Source: Chitinophagaceae bacterium
GTDB lineage: Bacteria > Bacteroidota > Bacteroidia > Chitinophagales > Chitinophagaceae
Reading direction: 5' to 3'
Length of the DNA: 46,558 nt
Assembly (NCBI GenBank): GCA_025363355.1
Contig: JANYEB010000052.1
Location: 1 to 46,558, forward strand
How positions within the stretch are numbered: position 1 is the stretch's first letter; every line of letters starts with the position of its first letter. Below the pieces are notes generated by a model that searched no databases, was not told where the DNA came from, and was given only the letters and a program-made list of their open reading frames with translations. The position numbers and the translations under genes were made by a program. Positions 19,574 through 29,036 of the stretch are shown here, piece after piece.

Positions 19574-20950
19574 CTAGCTTTTATTCTCCTCTCTCCACAT
19601 TTCATTAAATGTTTTTGGGCTAAAATCCAGTTTGGCCCTGTTTCTTGTCCAGCCTTTAAAGATGGTATTTACAATTTTACTCTTCAAAGCACCGTTACCC
19701 ATATTCATCATACTTCTGTTAAGGCTTGCAGTTTTCCAGGCTTTCCAGCTAATGCGTTCCATTAAAGTACTGCTACCTTGTTTTACAGCTTCGTGACGAT
19801 TATCTAAAAGTAATTCGTGCAGGTTAATTCTAACAGGACAAACTTCTGTGCAATTACCACACAATGAAGAGGCATAACTTAAATGTTTGTAATCATCCAT
19901 CCCGCTTAAATGAGGCGTAATTACACTGCCAATAGGGCCACTATAAGTTGTTTCATAAGCGTGACCTCCAATGTTTTTATAAACAGGACAAGCATTTAAA
20001 CAAGCACCACAACGAATGCAATACAAAGCCTCTCTACTTTTAGGATTTGCTAATAAATTGGTTCGCCCATTATCTAGCAGAATCACATACATATCTTCAG
20101 GTCCATCAGTTTCATTAACTTGTCTTGGTCCCGTAATGATAGAGTTGTAAACGGTAATTTTTTGACCAGTTCCAAATGTTGAAAGCAATGGCCAAAACAA
20201 TGCTAAGTCATTAACTGATGGCAACACTTTTTCAATACCAACAATAACAATATGCGTTTTTGGCATAGAGCAACTAAGCCTTCCATTTCCTTCATTTTCT
20301 GTGATTGCAATGCCACCAATATCTGCTAAAATAAAATTAGCACCAGTAACACCAACTTCTGCTTCAGCATATTTTTCTCTAAGATTTTTTCTGGCAACTT
20401 GTGTTAATTCTTCAGGAGACAAACCTCCTGGAACACCTAATTTATCTGCAAAAAGCTTGGCTACATCCTCTTTACTTTTATGCATTGCTGGGGTAACTAT
20501 ATGATAAGGGGCTTCTCCATCTAATTGTTGAATATATTCTCCTAAATCTGTTTCAATACTTTCTATTCCAATAGATTCTAAGTAATGGTTTAAATGAATT
20601 TCCTCTGTAACCATACTCTTGCTTTTAACAAGCGTTTTACATTCCTTTTCTTTACAAATTTTCCCAATTGCCTCTAGTGCATCATCACTATCATTTGCCC
20701 AAATTACTTTAGCACCCCTCTCCATAATAATCTTTTCAAATTGTTCTAAATATTTATCAAGATTTTCAATGGCTTTGTGTTTAACGTTTTTTGCCATTTC
20801 TCTTGCACTCATAACATTGCTAAACTGCTCTTTACCCCTAGGCACAACTGCATTATACTTTCCAATATTGAAATTTATTTTGCGACGATGATTTAAATCG
20901 GCGGCCTTGATAGTGCTTTTAGCTATGAATGAAGAAGCGGTTTTATTCAT
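19574..20950 (-). CDS. LutB/LldF-family lactate utilization iron-sulfur protein
   Basis: CIRCGACLNACPVY and CGNCTEVCPVRINL clusters; ADIGGIAITENEGNGRLS; PSVNDLALFWPLL. Confidence 0.9.
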   Translation of the reverse strand: MNKTASSFIAKSTIKAADLNHRRKINFNIGKYNAVVPRGKEQFSNVMSAREMAKNVKHKAIENLDKYLEQFEKIIMERGAKVIWANDSDDALEAIGKICKEKECKTLVKSKSMVTEEIHLNHYLESIGIESIETDLGEYIQQLDGEAPYHIVTPAMHKSKEDVAKLFADKLGVPGGLSPEELTQVARKNLREKYAEAEVGVTGANFILADIGGIAITENEGNGRLSCSMPKTHIVIVGIEKVLPSVNDLALFWPLLSTFGTGQKITVYNSIITGPRQVNETDGPEDMYVILLDNGRTNLLANPKSREALYCIRCGACLNACPVYKNIGGHAYETTYSGPIGSVITPHLSGMDDYKHLSYASSLCGNCTEVCPVRINLHELLLDNRHEAVKQGSSTLMERISWKAWKTASLNRSMMNMGNGALKSKIVNTIFKGWTRNRAKLDFSPKTFNEMWREENKS

Positions 20951-21111
20951 AATTTTTAATTAAAACAAATGTACAATACAAACTTAATAGGATTTATGAA
21001 TGTTATTAATTGCTATAACCACTTAACAAACATTCTTTCCACTTATCTAATAATAAAATTGCAAATAGTAATAAACCCAACAGTTTTGCAACCAATTACA
21101 AAATTAAAATT

Positions 21112-23559
21112 ATGAGAATATCTATTTTCCTTGGGCTGTTGATGCTTGCAACTTTCAGCAAAGCTCAGTCCATCTCAGGAACATTAAATGATGAAACCAA
21201 CAAACCTGTTGCAGGTGCATCAGTTAGTTTACATAAAGCAAAAGATTCTTCTGTTATAAAAATTGCAGTTTCTGGTAACGATGGCAAATACAGTTTTAAC
21301 AACGCAGCTAATGGCAAATACTTTGTAACATTTGCTAGTGTTGGCTTTGCAAAGTCAAGCTCTACTTTTTTTGAAGTAAATTCAAGTGCAGTAACAGTTC
21401 CTTCTATCATACTAAAAAAAGTTAGCAAACAATTGGGCGAAGTAACTGTGAGCAGCAAAAAGCCAATGATTGAAGTAAAAGCAGATAAAACGATTTTTAA
21501 TGTTGAAGCCAGCATTAATGCTGTTGGTTCTGATGCATTTGAGTTGTTGAGAAAATCTCCTGGCGTTATGATTGATAAAGATGATAATGTGAGCTTAGCA
21601 GGAAAAAATGGTGTGCAGGTTTATATTGATGGGCGTCCATCGCCACTTGCAGGTAAAGATTTAGCAGATTATTTACGTACTATTCAAAGTAGTAATATAG
21701 AAGCTATTGAATTAATTACGAATCCAAGTGCAAAATATGATGCTGCTGGTAATGCAGGTATTGTAAATATTCGTTTAAAAAAGAATAAATCTTTTGGCAC
21801 CAATGGTAGTGTTAATGCAGGTTATGCTATTGGTACTTATCCTAAATACAACGCAGGCATTAATTTAAATAATAGAAATAAAAAACTAAACTTGTTTGGC
21901 AACTACAATTATAACAATAATAAAAACACTAATAGTTTATCTATTTACAGAGAACTATTAGATACAAGTTTTGATCAAAAAGGCAGTTTTGATAGCAAAA
22001 CAGAATCGCATACATTCAAAACTGGCTTTGACTTCTATGCAAATAAAAAAAATACTTTTGGAATTATAGTTGATGGCAATTTCACAAACAATGATATTAC
22101 CAATTATGGCTCAACACCAACAACATATATACCAACAAAAACATTAGTTAGAACTTTAGTTGCTAATAATTCATCTAAAATGAAAAATAATAATATCAAC
22201 ATTAATGGCAACTATAAATATGTTGATACTAGTGGGCACGAGGTAAACTTTGATGCTAACTATGGACACTTCGATAACAATAATAATCAATTACAACCCA
22301 ATCGTTATTATAACAGTGTTGGTGTTTACTACGATTCTAGTTTCTACAGAATGTTAAGCCCTAGCATTATTGATATTGTTAATGGCAAAATTGATTATGA
22401 ACAAAGATTGGCTGGTGGAAAATTAGAAACAGGAGTAAAAATTTCTAATGTAAAAACCACCAACGATTTTCAACGTTACAATGTAAGCGATATTCCTAGT
22501 GATACTAAAACTACTGACAATTTACGTAGCAACAAATTTATTTATAAAGAACAAATTAATGCTGCTTATGTAAACTTTAACAAGCAATTAAAAGGTATAA
22601 TGTTTCAAGTGGGTTTGAGAGTAGAGAATAGTAATGTTACAGGTGTTTCATCTGGCAAAAGAGATGCAGCAGGAACAATTCCTTACGACACAACCATTGA
22701 AAGAAAGTACACAGATTTATTTCCAAGTGCTAGTTTAACATTCAATAAAAACCCAATGAATCAATGGGGTTTAAGCTATAGCAGAAGAATTGACAGACCT
22801 GCTTATCAAAAATTAAATCCATTTGAATTTAAGTTAGATGATTATACTTATCAAAAAGGAAATACAGCATTAACACCACAATACACCAATATTTTTAGTG
22901 TTACAAATACCTATCATTATATGCTAACAACTACACTAAGTTATAGCCATATTAAAGATATGTTTGCTCAGATAATTGATACCACAGAAAAGTCTAAAAG
23001 TTTTATGACTTATAAAAACTTAGCTACTCAGGATATTGTTAATCTAAGCATTGGTTATCCTGTTCAAAAGGGAATTTATAGTGCATACTTTAGTTTGAAT
23101 GCTTATTTTTCAAAGTATAAAGCAGATTTAGGGCCCGATAGAAAAGTTGATTTAGAAGTAACTGCTGCTAATTTTTATATGCAACACAGTTTCAATCTTG
23201 GTAAAGGATATAAAGCTGAATTAAGCAGTTGGGTTAGTTCTCCATCAATTCAAGAAGGAACTTTTAAAAGCAAAGCAATGGGCTTTGTAGATATTGGAGT
23301 AAGCAAAACAGTTTTACAAGGTAAGGGAAATATCAAACTTGCAGTAAGCGATATTTTTAACACAATGAAATGGCAAGGTAGTAGCGATTTTGTTGGTCAA
23401 AAATTAGATGCAAAATTTAAATGGGAGAGTCAACAAGTTAAATTAAACTTTAGCTATCGTTTTGGAAAAAATACAGTAAAAGCAGCACGTCAAAGACAAA
23501 CAGGTGTAGAGGATGAAAGCAAACGTGTTAAAAGTGGTGGTGGCTTTGGTGGAAATTAA
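21112..23559 (+). CDS. TonB-dependent receptor / outer membrane beta-barrel protein with carboxypeptidase-regulatory-like N-domain
   Basis: SGTLNDETNKPVAGASVSLHKAKDS...ADKTIFNVEASINAVGSDAFELLRKSPGVMIDKDDNVSLAGKNGVQVYIDGRPS plug. Confidence 0.93.
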   Translation: MRISIFLGLLMLATFSKAQSISGTLNDETNKPVAGASVSLHKAKDSSVIKIAVSGNDGKYSFNNAANGKYFVTFASVGFAKSSSTFFEVNSSAVTVPSIILKKVSKQLGEVTVSSKKPMIEVKADKTIFNVEASINAVGSDAFELLRKSPGVMIDKDDNVSLAGKNGVQVYIDGRPSPLAGKDLADYLRTIQSSNIEAIELITNPSAKYDAAGNAGIVNIRLKKNKSFGTNGSVNAGYAIGTYPKYNAGINLNNRNKKLNLFGNYNYNNNKNTNSLSIYRELLDTSFDQKGSFDSKTESHTFKTGFDFYANKKNTFGIIVDGNFTNNDITNYGSTPTTYIPTKTLVRTLVANNSSKMKNNNININGNYKYVDTSGHEVNFDANYGHFDNNNNQLQPNRYYNSVGVYYDSSFYRMLSPSIIDIVNGKIDYEQRLAGGKLETGVKISNVKTTNDFQRYNVSDIPSDTKTTDNLRSNKFIYKEQINAAYVNFNKQLKGIMFQVGLRVENSNVTGVSSGKRDAAGTIPYDTTIERKYTDLFPSASLTFNKNPMNQWGLSYSRRIDRPAYQKLNPFEFKLDDYTYQKGNTALTPQYTNIFSVTNTYHYMLTTTLSYSHIKDMFAQIIDTTEKSKSFMTYKNLATQDIVNLSIGYPVQKGIYSAYFSLNAYFSKYKADLGPDRKVDLEVTAANFYMQHSFNLGKGYKAELSSWVSSPSIQEGTFKSKAMGFVDIGVSKTVLQGKGNIKLAVSDIFNTMKWQGSSDFVGQKLDAKFKWESQQVKLNFSYRFGKNTVKAARQRQTGVEDESKRVKSGGGFGGN

Positions 23560-23588
23560 CAAATAAATTAGTTGGTTTTGGTTTTATC

Positions 23589-23617
23589 AAATGCCTCACT
23601 GTATAGTGGGGCATTTT
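23589..23617 (+). terminator. Rho-independent terminator
   Basis: aaatgcctcact-gtat-agtggggcattt, 12-bp stem with one G.T pair, followed by T. Confidence 0.85.
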
Positions 23618-23690
23618 GATATATTAAATTACCAATTTTAAAAATTACTTATACAAAATCAGGTTTTCTTTGCACTAAATTTTTTAAGAC

Positions 23691-25145
23691 ATGACAACGA
23701 TTGCAGTAGCAAAAGGCGATGGAATAGGGCCAGAAATTATGGACGCTGTTTTACATATTTTTAATGCAGCAAATGTTCCTTTAAAATACGATATAGTAGA
23801 AATGGGCAAATGGGTTTTTGACAAAGGTTTCAGCAATGGAATGACACCAGAAGCACAACAAACTATTGAATCTTTAGGCATAGTATTTAAAGGCCCAATG
23901 GAAACCCCAAAAGGCAAAGGCGTTAAAAGTATTAATGTTACAGCCCGAAAAACCTGGAATACTTATGCTAATAAAAGAACTTTTCAAACCTTGTATGGTG
24001 TAGATACTGTTTTCAGCAAAGATGGTATTCCTATTGACATAACTATTGTTAGAGAAAACATTGAAGATACCTATGGTGGTATTGAGCATATGTTAACACA
24101 CGATGTGGCTTTAAGTCGCAGGTTTATTACACGCCCTGGTAGTATGCAGGTCATTCGCTATGCTTTTGAAATGGCAAAAAAGAAAGGTGCCAAACGCATC
24201 ACCTGTGGGCACAAGGCAAACATTATGAAAATTACTGATGGATTATTTCTTGAAGTGTTTTATGAAGTTGCAAAAGAATATCCAGAATTAAAAGCTGACG
24301 ATATTATTGTAGATGATTTATGTATGAAATTAGTTACTCGTCCAGATACTTTTGATGTGGTGGTGCTAACTAATTTGCAAGGAGATATTGTTAGTGATTT
24401 ATGTGCTGGATTGGTTGGTGGTTTGGGTTTTGCACCATCTGCAAATATTGGCGATCATATTTCGATTTTCGAAGCAGTGCATGGCACAGCACCAGATATT
24501 GCAGGTAAAAATTTGGCTAACCCAACTGCATTATTACTAAGTGGTATTGGTATGTTGCAGCATCTTGGATTAATGGAAAGTGCTGCCACCATTGAAAATG
24601 CTTTACTATATACTTTAGAAAGTGGTGTGCATACTGGCGACTTTGGCAACAAGCAAACCCCATCTTTAGGCACCACAGATTTTGCACAAGCCATCATTAA
24701 TAATTTTGGTAAAAAGCCAGCTCACAATCCTAAATTAGATACAGATGATACAGCAAATACTTGCACAGTTTATAAGCTTGATAAGAATCCAATGTTGGAG
24801 AGCAATGAATTAGTAGGCGAAAAAATTGCTGGTGTTGACTTGTTTATCGAAAGCAATTTGCAGCCAGAAGATATTGCTAAAAAATGTTTGAGACACGCAG
24901 GTGTAAAATTCAAATTAGTTAGCATCAGCAATCGTGGCACACAGGTTTGGCCAACAGGCAGCAGGTTCACCAATCTTGTGAATCAATATAACGCCCGTTT
25001 TGAAAGTATTGATGGCGAGGGACTGAACCAACAAGATGTTATTGGTTTGTACGCAAGCCTGAGTGGTGATTTTAAAGTTTGCAGTTTAGAATTATTGAAT
25101 ATGTGGAATGGTATCAAAGCTTATAGTCTTGCACAAGGGCAATAA
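23691..25145 (+). CDS. icd: NADP-dependent isocitrate dehydrogenase (long type with C-terminal extension)
   Basis: AVAKGDGIGPEIM...IVRENIEDTYGGIEHM...NLQGDIVSDLCAGLVGGLGFAPSANIG...FEAVHGTAPDIAGKNLANP. Confidence 0.93.
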   Translation: MTTIAVAKGDGIGPEIMDAVLHIFNAANVPLKYDIVEMGKWVFDKGFSNGMTPEAQQTIESLGIVFKGPMETPKGKGVKSINVTARKTWNTYANKRTFQTLYGVDTVFSKDGIPIDITIVRENIEDTYGGIEHMLTHDVALSRRFITRPGSMQVIRYAFEMAKKKGAKRITCGHKANIMKITDGLFLEVFYEVAKEYPELKADDIIVDDLCMKLVTRPDTFDVVVLTNLQGDIVSDLCAGLVGGLGFAPSANIGDHISIFEAVHGTAPDIAGKNLANPTALLLSGIGMLQHLGLMESAATIENALLYTLESGVHTGDFGNKQTPSLGTTDFAQAIINNFGKKPAHNPKLDTDDTANTCTVYKLDKNPMLESNELVGEKIAGVDLFIESNLQPEDIAKKCLRHAGVKFKLVSISNRGTQVWPTGSRFTNLVNQYNARFESIDGEGLNQQDVIGLYASLSGDFKVCSLELLNMWNGIKAYSLAQGQ

Positions 25146-25154
25146 AAAACATCG

Positions 25155-25631
25155 ATGAAAAAATATCTTTTAATTACTCAATTGTTATTGCTTACACAAT
25201 TTGCTTTTTCTCAAAGCAATCCCATTCCATCAATAAAAAAATGGATAGTAGGCAACTGGAAAACAAGTTTACTTAAAGGATATATTATTGAAACTTGGAA
25301 TAAAGAAAATGATAGCATATTAAAGAGCATTAGCTATATCATCAAACCCAATGGTGATAGTATTTTGCAAGAAAAAGTAAATCTTGAATACAGCAACGGA
25401 AATACATTTTATATACCCACTGTAAGTGGTCAAAATAATAATGAACCAGTAATATTTAATTTGATAAAAAATCAAGATAATGAATTAGTTTTCGAAAACC
25501 TTGAACACGATTTTCCTCAAAGAGTAGTCTATAAACTTATTTCAAAAAATAAAATACTTGCCTGGATAGAAGGCAACTTAAAAGGCAGGTTTAAGAAGAA
25601 GGAATTTGAAATGGACAGAATGGTGAAGTAG
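25155..25631 (+). CDS. Hypothetical secreted protein (DUF6265-like)
   Basis: Signal peptide; WIVGNWKTSLLKGYIIETWNKENDSILKSISYIIKPNGDSILQEKVNLEY. Confidence 0.55.
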   Translation: MKKYLLITQLLLLTQFAFSQSNPIPSIKKWIVGNWKTSLLKGYIIETWNKENDSILKSISYIIKPNGDSILQEKVNLEYSNGNTFYIPTVSGQNNNEPVIFNLIKNQDNELVFENLEHDFPQRVVYKLISKNKILAWIEGNLKGRFKKKEFEMDRMVK

Positions 25632-25811
25632 TTTTGGGGATTCGTCATTTTAAGATTCTTGCCAAGAGATCTTACCGATGTTATTAAGATTTTTCTTATC
25701 GTTGAGATAACTATTAATTTTCTAAGATGTGTAATACAAAGTATAAATTAGAATTAATTGTAGAAAATACTGCTGTACAGCTATTTTAGCAAAAATACAA
25801 TCACATAGCTT

Positions 25812-27041
25812 ATGCTTTTCAACTTTGGTTTCTATAGCTCACTGCTGCTTATATTTTTTGTGCATATGCTTGTATATGCCATTTTATTATTTGTAAAGTA
25901 CGTAAAGCAAAAACAAGCATCCAATTTATGGTTAGGTTTCTTCTTATTAGTATCAGTTTTATACATAACCCCATGGATGGTAGGTTTTGCAGGTTGGTAT
26001 AGTAAACAACCCTACAGGGATATTTTGTTTTATATACCGTTTCAGCATTTATTTTTAATGGGACCTATTATATATTTCTATGTAAATAGTTTATTTAATC
26101 CAAGTTTTAAAGTAACTAAAAAAGAGTGTATTCATTTTATACCAGCTATTCTATATTTTGTTTTTTGTTTGGTTATGGTGATTTATGACAAGCTTATTAT
26201 TCATCAATATTATTTTTTAAAAAAACAACAAGACCCAGACTTTGATATCTGGTATCAGGTGGCTGGTTTTATAAGTATGATAGTTTACTTCATTGCTTCT
26301 ATTCGTTATTATCAGGCATACAAAAAAGCTATTGAATCTATACTTAGTAATACTGCTAATTTTTTGTTTTTGTGGATTCGTAATTTTTTAATTGCTTTTC
26401 TATTTATTCTTTTTTCTTGGCTTGTTTTGGCATTGGCAAACACATTTTTTAATCTTGGTTATACAAACTCTTGGTGGTATTTTTTTGGGGTAGCACTTTG
26501 TTGTTACTACATAGCCATTGCCGGTTATGCAAATGCTATTGAAGCAAAATTTTTTTTTAAAACCAATGCATTTGCTAATAGCAATATTGTTCTACTACAA
26601 CAAAATAAACCAACCATATTGCTTGAAACGAATCAGTACCCTTTTGAAGAAATACAGATAGAAGATGTTGCAGAAAAACCCAAAAAGAATAATATCGAGT
26701 GTGAGTTATGGCGTCAAAAAATTGAAGAAGCGTTGGTACAACATAAAATGTATGAAGAGCCAGAACTTACTTTATTCGACATAGCTAAGAAACTAAATAC
26801 AAATATTTCTTTTTTAAGCAAAGCCATTAACAATTCATTTAATTGTAATTTTAACGATCTGGTAAATGGGTATCGTGTGAATGCTTTTGTTGATTTAGTT
26901 AATAAAGGAGAACATAAAAAACAAACAATTTTATCGCTTGCTTTTGAGTGTGGTTTTAATAGCAAAGCCACTTTTTATAGAGCATTCAAAAAAATAAAAG
27001 GAATAAATCCGCAAGAATTTATTAAAACCTTCAACCCTTAA
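25812..27041 (+). CDS. AraC-family regulator with multi-TM N-terminal domain
   Basis: About 7 hydrophobic segments, then LTLFDIAKKLNTNISFLSKAINNSFNCNFNDLVNGYRVNAF...ILSLAFECGFNSKATFYRAFKKIKGINPQEF. Confidence 0.93.
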   Translation: MLFNFGFYSSLLLIFFVHMLVYAILLFVKYVKQKQASNLWLGFFLLVSVLYITPWMVGFAGWYSKQPYRDILFYIPFQHLFLMGPIIYFYVNSLFNPSFKVTKKECIHFIPAILYFVFCLVMVIYDKLIIHQYYFLKKQQDPDFDIWYQVAGFISMIVYFIASIRYYQAYKKAIESILSNTANFLFLWIRNFLIAFLFILFSWLVLALANTFFNLGYTNSWWYFFGVALCCYYIAIAGYANAIEAKFFFKTNAFANSNIVLLQQNKPTILLETNQYPFEEIQIEDVAEKPKKNNIECELWRQKIEEALVQHKMYEEPELTLFDIAKKLNTNISFLSKAINNSFNCNFNDLVNGYRVNAFVDLVNKGEHKKQTILSLAFECGFNSKATFYRAFKKIKGINPQEFIKTFNP

Positions 27042-27180
27042 AATAATACTTTACAATTAGTTAGATTATTTGAATCATCTAAAACATTATTTGATACGCT
27101 TTATAATGTCTCAAATCATTATTTAAGACATTATTCTTTTTTGATTGATACAATTTGCAACCTCATCAAAAAATAAAATA

Positions 27181-27543
27181 ATGCTTAGTAAATCTTTCTT
27201 TCTGACTATCGTTTTGGCGATAGCTTTATCATCGTGTGGTATTTTTAGTAGTTTACAGTCTAATACTTCTATCACACCCAACAATAGTTTTATTTTGGGT
27301 AGTAACAAACACGGTAAATTCTCTGCAAAACTTACCAATGTATCTAAACAACCACTAGAAATTGAGCTCAAACCTATTGATGGAAATGCGACATTATTAA
27401 AAACTGTTGAACCTAATGAAACAGTAAAAGTGAATGTTCCATCGAACACTGCAATTATTATTAAAAACAATTCAAACGATACAGTAAGTGTTGACCTTAA
27501 CGTGAAAGGTGACACAGGTTTATCAATGACTTATAAAAAATAA
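27181..27543 (+). CDS. Small lipoprotein of unknown function
   Basis: MLSKSFFLTIVLAIALSSCGIF lipobox. Confidence 0.7.
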   Translation: MLSKSFFLTIVLAIALSSCGIFSSLQSNTSITPNNSFILGSNKHGKFSAKLTNVSKQPLEIELKPIDGNATLLKTVEPNETVKVNVPSNTAIIIKNNSNDTVSVDLNVKGDTGLSMTYKK

Positions 27544-27544
27544 A

Positions 27545-28039
27545 ATGAAAAAAATATTTCAAAAATTAACTACTCCGATCTTAATGCCTTATTGGTGGCA
27601 AGATGCTTTTTTAGCTTTACCACGAATTATTTGTGGCTTTTGGCTAGCGACAGAATTTGGTGCTGCAAAATTTGGAATGCCTTGGAGTCCCCCAGATAAC
27701 AACTTGCACTTTTTTGAAGTGGCGTTTTGGTTTCCAAATGATGTAGCAGCATATGGAGGTATCTTTAAAATGTTCCCATCTTTTTTTGCTTGGATGGGTG
27801 CTTTTAGCGAAGCTGTAGGTGGCATTTTTTTAATGCTGGGTTTGCAAACTCGCTTGTTTTCTTTTTTGGTAATATGCACTATGTGTGTAGCAGCTTTTTT
27901 ACAACAATGGCACAATGGCTTATGGGCAATGCTAGCTTCATTGGGGTTCTTATGGTTATATATGTATTGCCTTGTTTTAGGCAGTGGTAGGTTTGGTATT
28001 GATTATTTAATTTCAAAAAAAATGAAAAATGAAAAATAA
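27545..28039 (+). CDS. DoxX family membrane protein
   Basis: ALPRIICGFWLATEFGAAKFGMPW...FSEAVGGIFLMLGLQTRLFSFLVICTMCVAAF. Confidence 0.75.
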   Translation: MKKIFQKLTTPILMPYWWQDAFLALPRIICGFWLATEFGAAKFGMPWSPPDNNLHFFEVAFWFPNDVAAYGGIFKMFPSFFAWMGAFSEAVGGIFLMLGLQTRLFSFLVICTMCVAAFLQQWHNGLWAMLASLGFLWLYMYCLVLGSGRFGIDYLISKKMKNEK

Positions 28040-28388
28040 AATTTTAATTGCTTTATTAATTACTACTTGCTCATTGGCTTGTGTGCAAAAAGCATTTTTA
28101 AAAACAGTCATTATTACTTTAACTGTACACAACAAAAAAAATATTAAGACTGTTGGTATCAGAGGCAATGGCAATCCCTTAAGTTGGGAAAAAGATTATG
28201 AAATGAAAGAAGTAATAAAAGATTCAATTTATAGTGCAACTGTAATAACTATGACTGCTTATAAATTTGGTAAAATAAAGTTTGTAGTTGATGGAGATTG
28301 GGAACTAAAAGAACAACCCAATCGTAAAGTAATTTTCAACGAAAAAGCTGATACCACTTATTTTAATGCAACATTTAATACCCCATAA
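28029..28388 (+). CDS. Hypothetical lipoprotein, starch-binding-module-like
   Basis: Lipobox-like SLACVQ; VGIRGNGNPLSWEKDYEMK...FKFVVDGDWELKEQPNRKV-type CBM20/48-like text. Confidence 0.5.
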   Translation: MKNKILIALLITTCSLACVQKAFLKTVIITLTVHNKKNIKTVGIRGNGNPLSWEKDYEMKEVIKDSIYSATVITMTAYKFGKIKFVVDGDWELKEQPNRKVIFNEKADTTYFNATFNTP

Positions 28389-28399
28389 TCCGAGAAAAT

Positions 28400-29032
28400 A
28401 TGAAAAAAATTAGCTTATTTACTGTAATATTTCTTGCATCATTGTTTGCAATATCGCAGCAGCATCAATTAAAAAATTTCGATAAAGTAGAACTCAACAA
28501 TATCAATGGTTCTGTTAATATTCAATTAGGAAAAATTTTTAATATTGATATTATTGGTATTGATAAAAACGATTCATTAATTACTATAAAAGTACTGCCA
28601 GAATATTGCCTGGTTATTACATTAAAGAATGGATTAAGTTGGGATTTAATGAAGAAAATAAATTTGAAAATTAATATTACAATGCCCGAAATATCAAAGC
28701 TACATAACAATTCGAATGCAGATATTACCATTAACAATTTTAGGGGAAGGTATATAGATATTGAGAATAATGGCAACGGAGATGTAACACTTGAAGGCAC
28801 AACAGTAGATTCATTAAATATTCAGAACAATGGCAATGGAAATACAATTGCTAAAAATATTGAAGCAAAAAAAGCAAATATTATTAAAAACGGAAACGGG
28901 AATATTGAGATTAAGACCAATGAACCTTTTATTGCAAAACTTGCTGGCAACGGAGATGTAGTAAACTTTGGAAAAGCAAAGGGTAACATTCTTAAACAAT
29001 CGGGCAATGGAAAAGTTATTTATAAAAACTAA
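28400..29032 (+). CDS. DUF2807 (GIN domain, head auto-transporter adhesin-like) protein
   Basis: LKNFDKVELNNINGSVNIQLG... followed by serial NNGNGDV/NNGNGNT/KNGNGNI/AGNGDV/SGNGKV repeats. Confidence 0.75.
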   Translation: MKKISLFTVIFLASLFAISQQHQLKNFDKVELNNINGSVNIQLGKIFNIDIIGIDKNDSLITIKVLPEYCLVITLKNGLSWDLMKKINLKINITMPEISKLHNNSNADITINNFRGRYIDIENNGNGDVTLEGTTVDSLNIQNNGNGNTIAKNIEAKKANIIKNGNGNIEIKTNEPFIAKLAGNGDVVNFGKAKGNILKQSGNGKVIYKN

Positions 29033-29036
29033 AAAT

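Noticed and set aside
21165-21515. Antisense ORF (116 aa) under the TonB receptor
   Set aside because: Lies wholly inside a strongly supported CDS on the other strand; no motif.
23684-24089. Antisense ORFs under icd (also 24455-24697, 24770-24973)
   Set aside because: Overlap a well-conserved enzyme gene; composition is a shadow of the sense frame.
27123-27515. 130-aa antisense ORF opposite the small lipoprotein
   Set aside because: The sense ORF has a clear lipobox and operon context, the antisense ORF does not.
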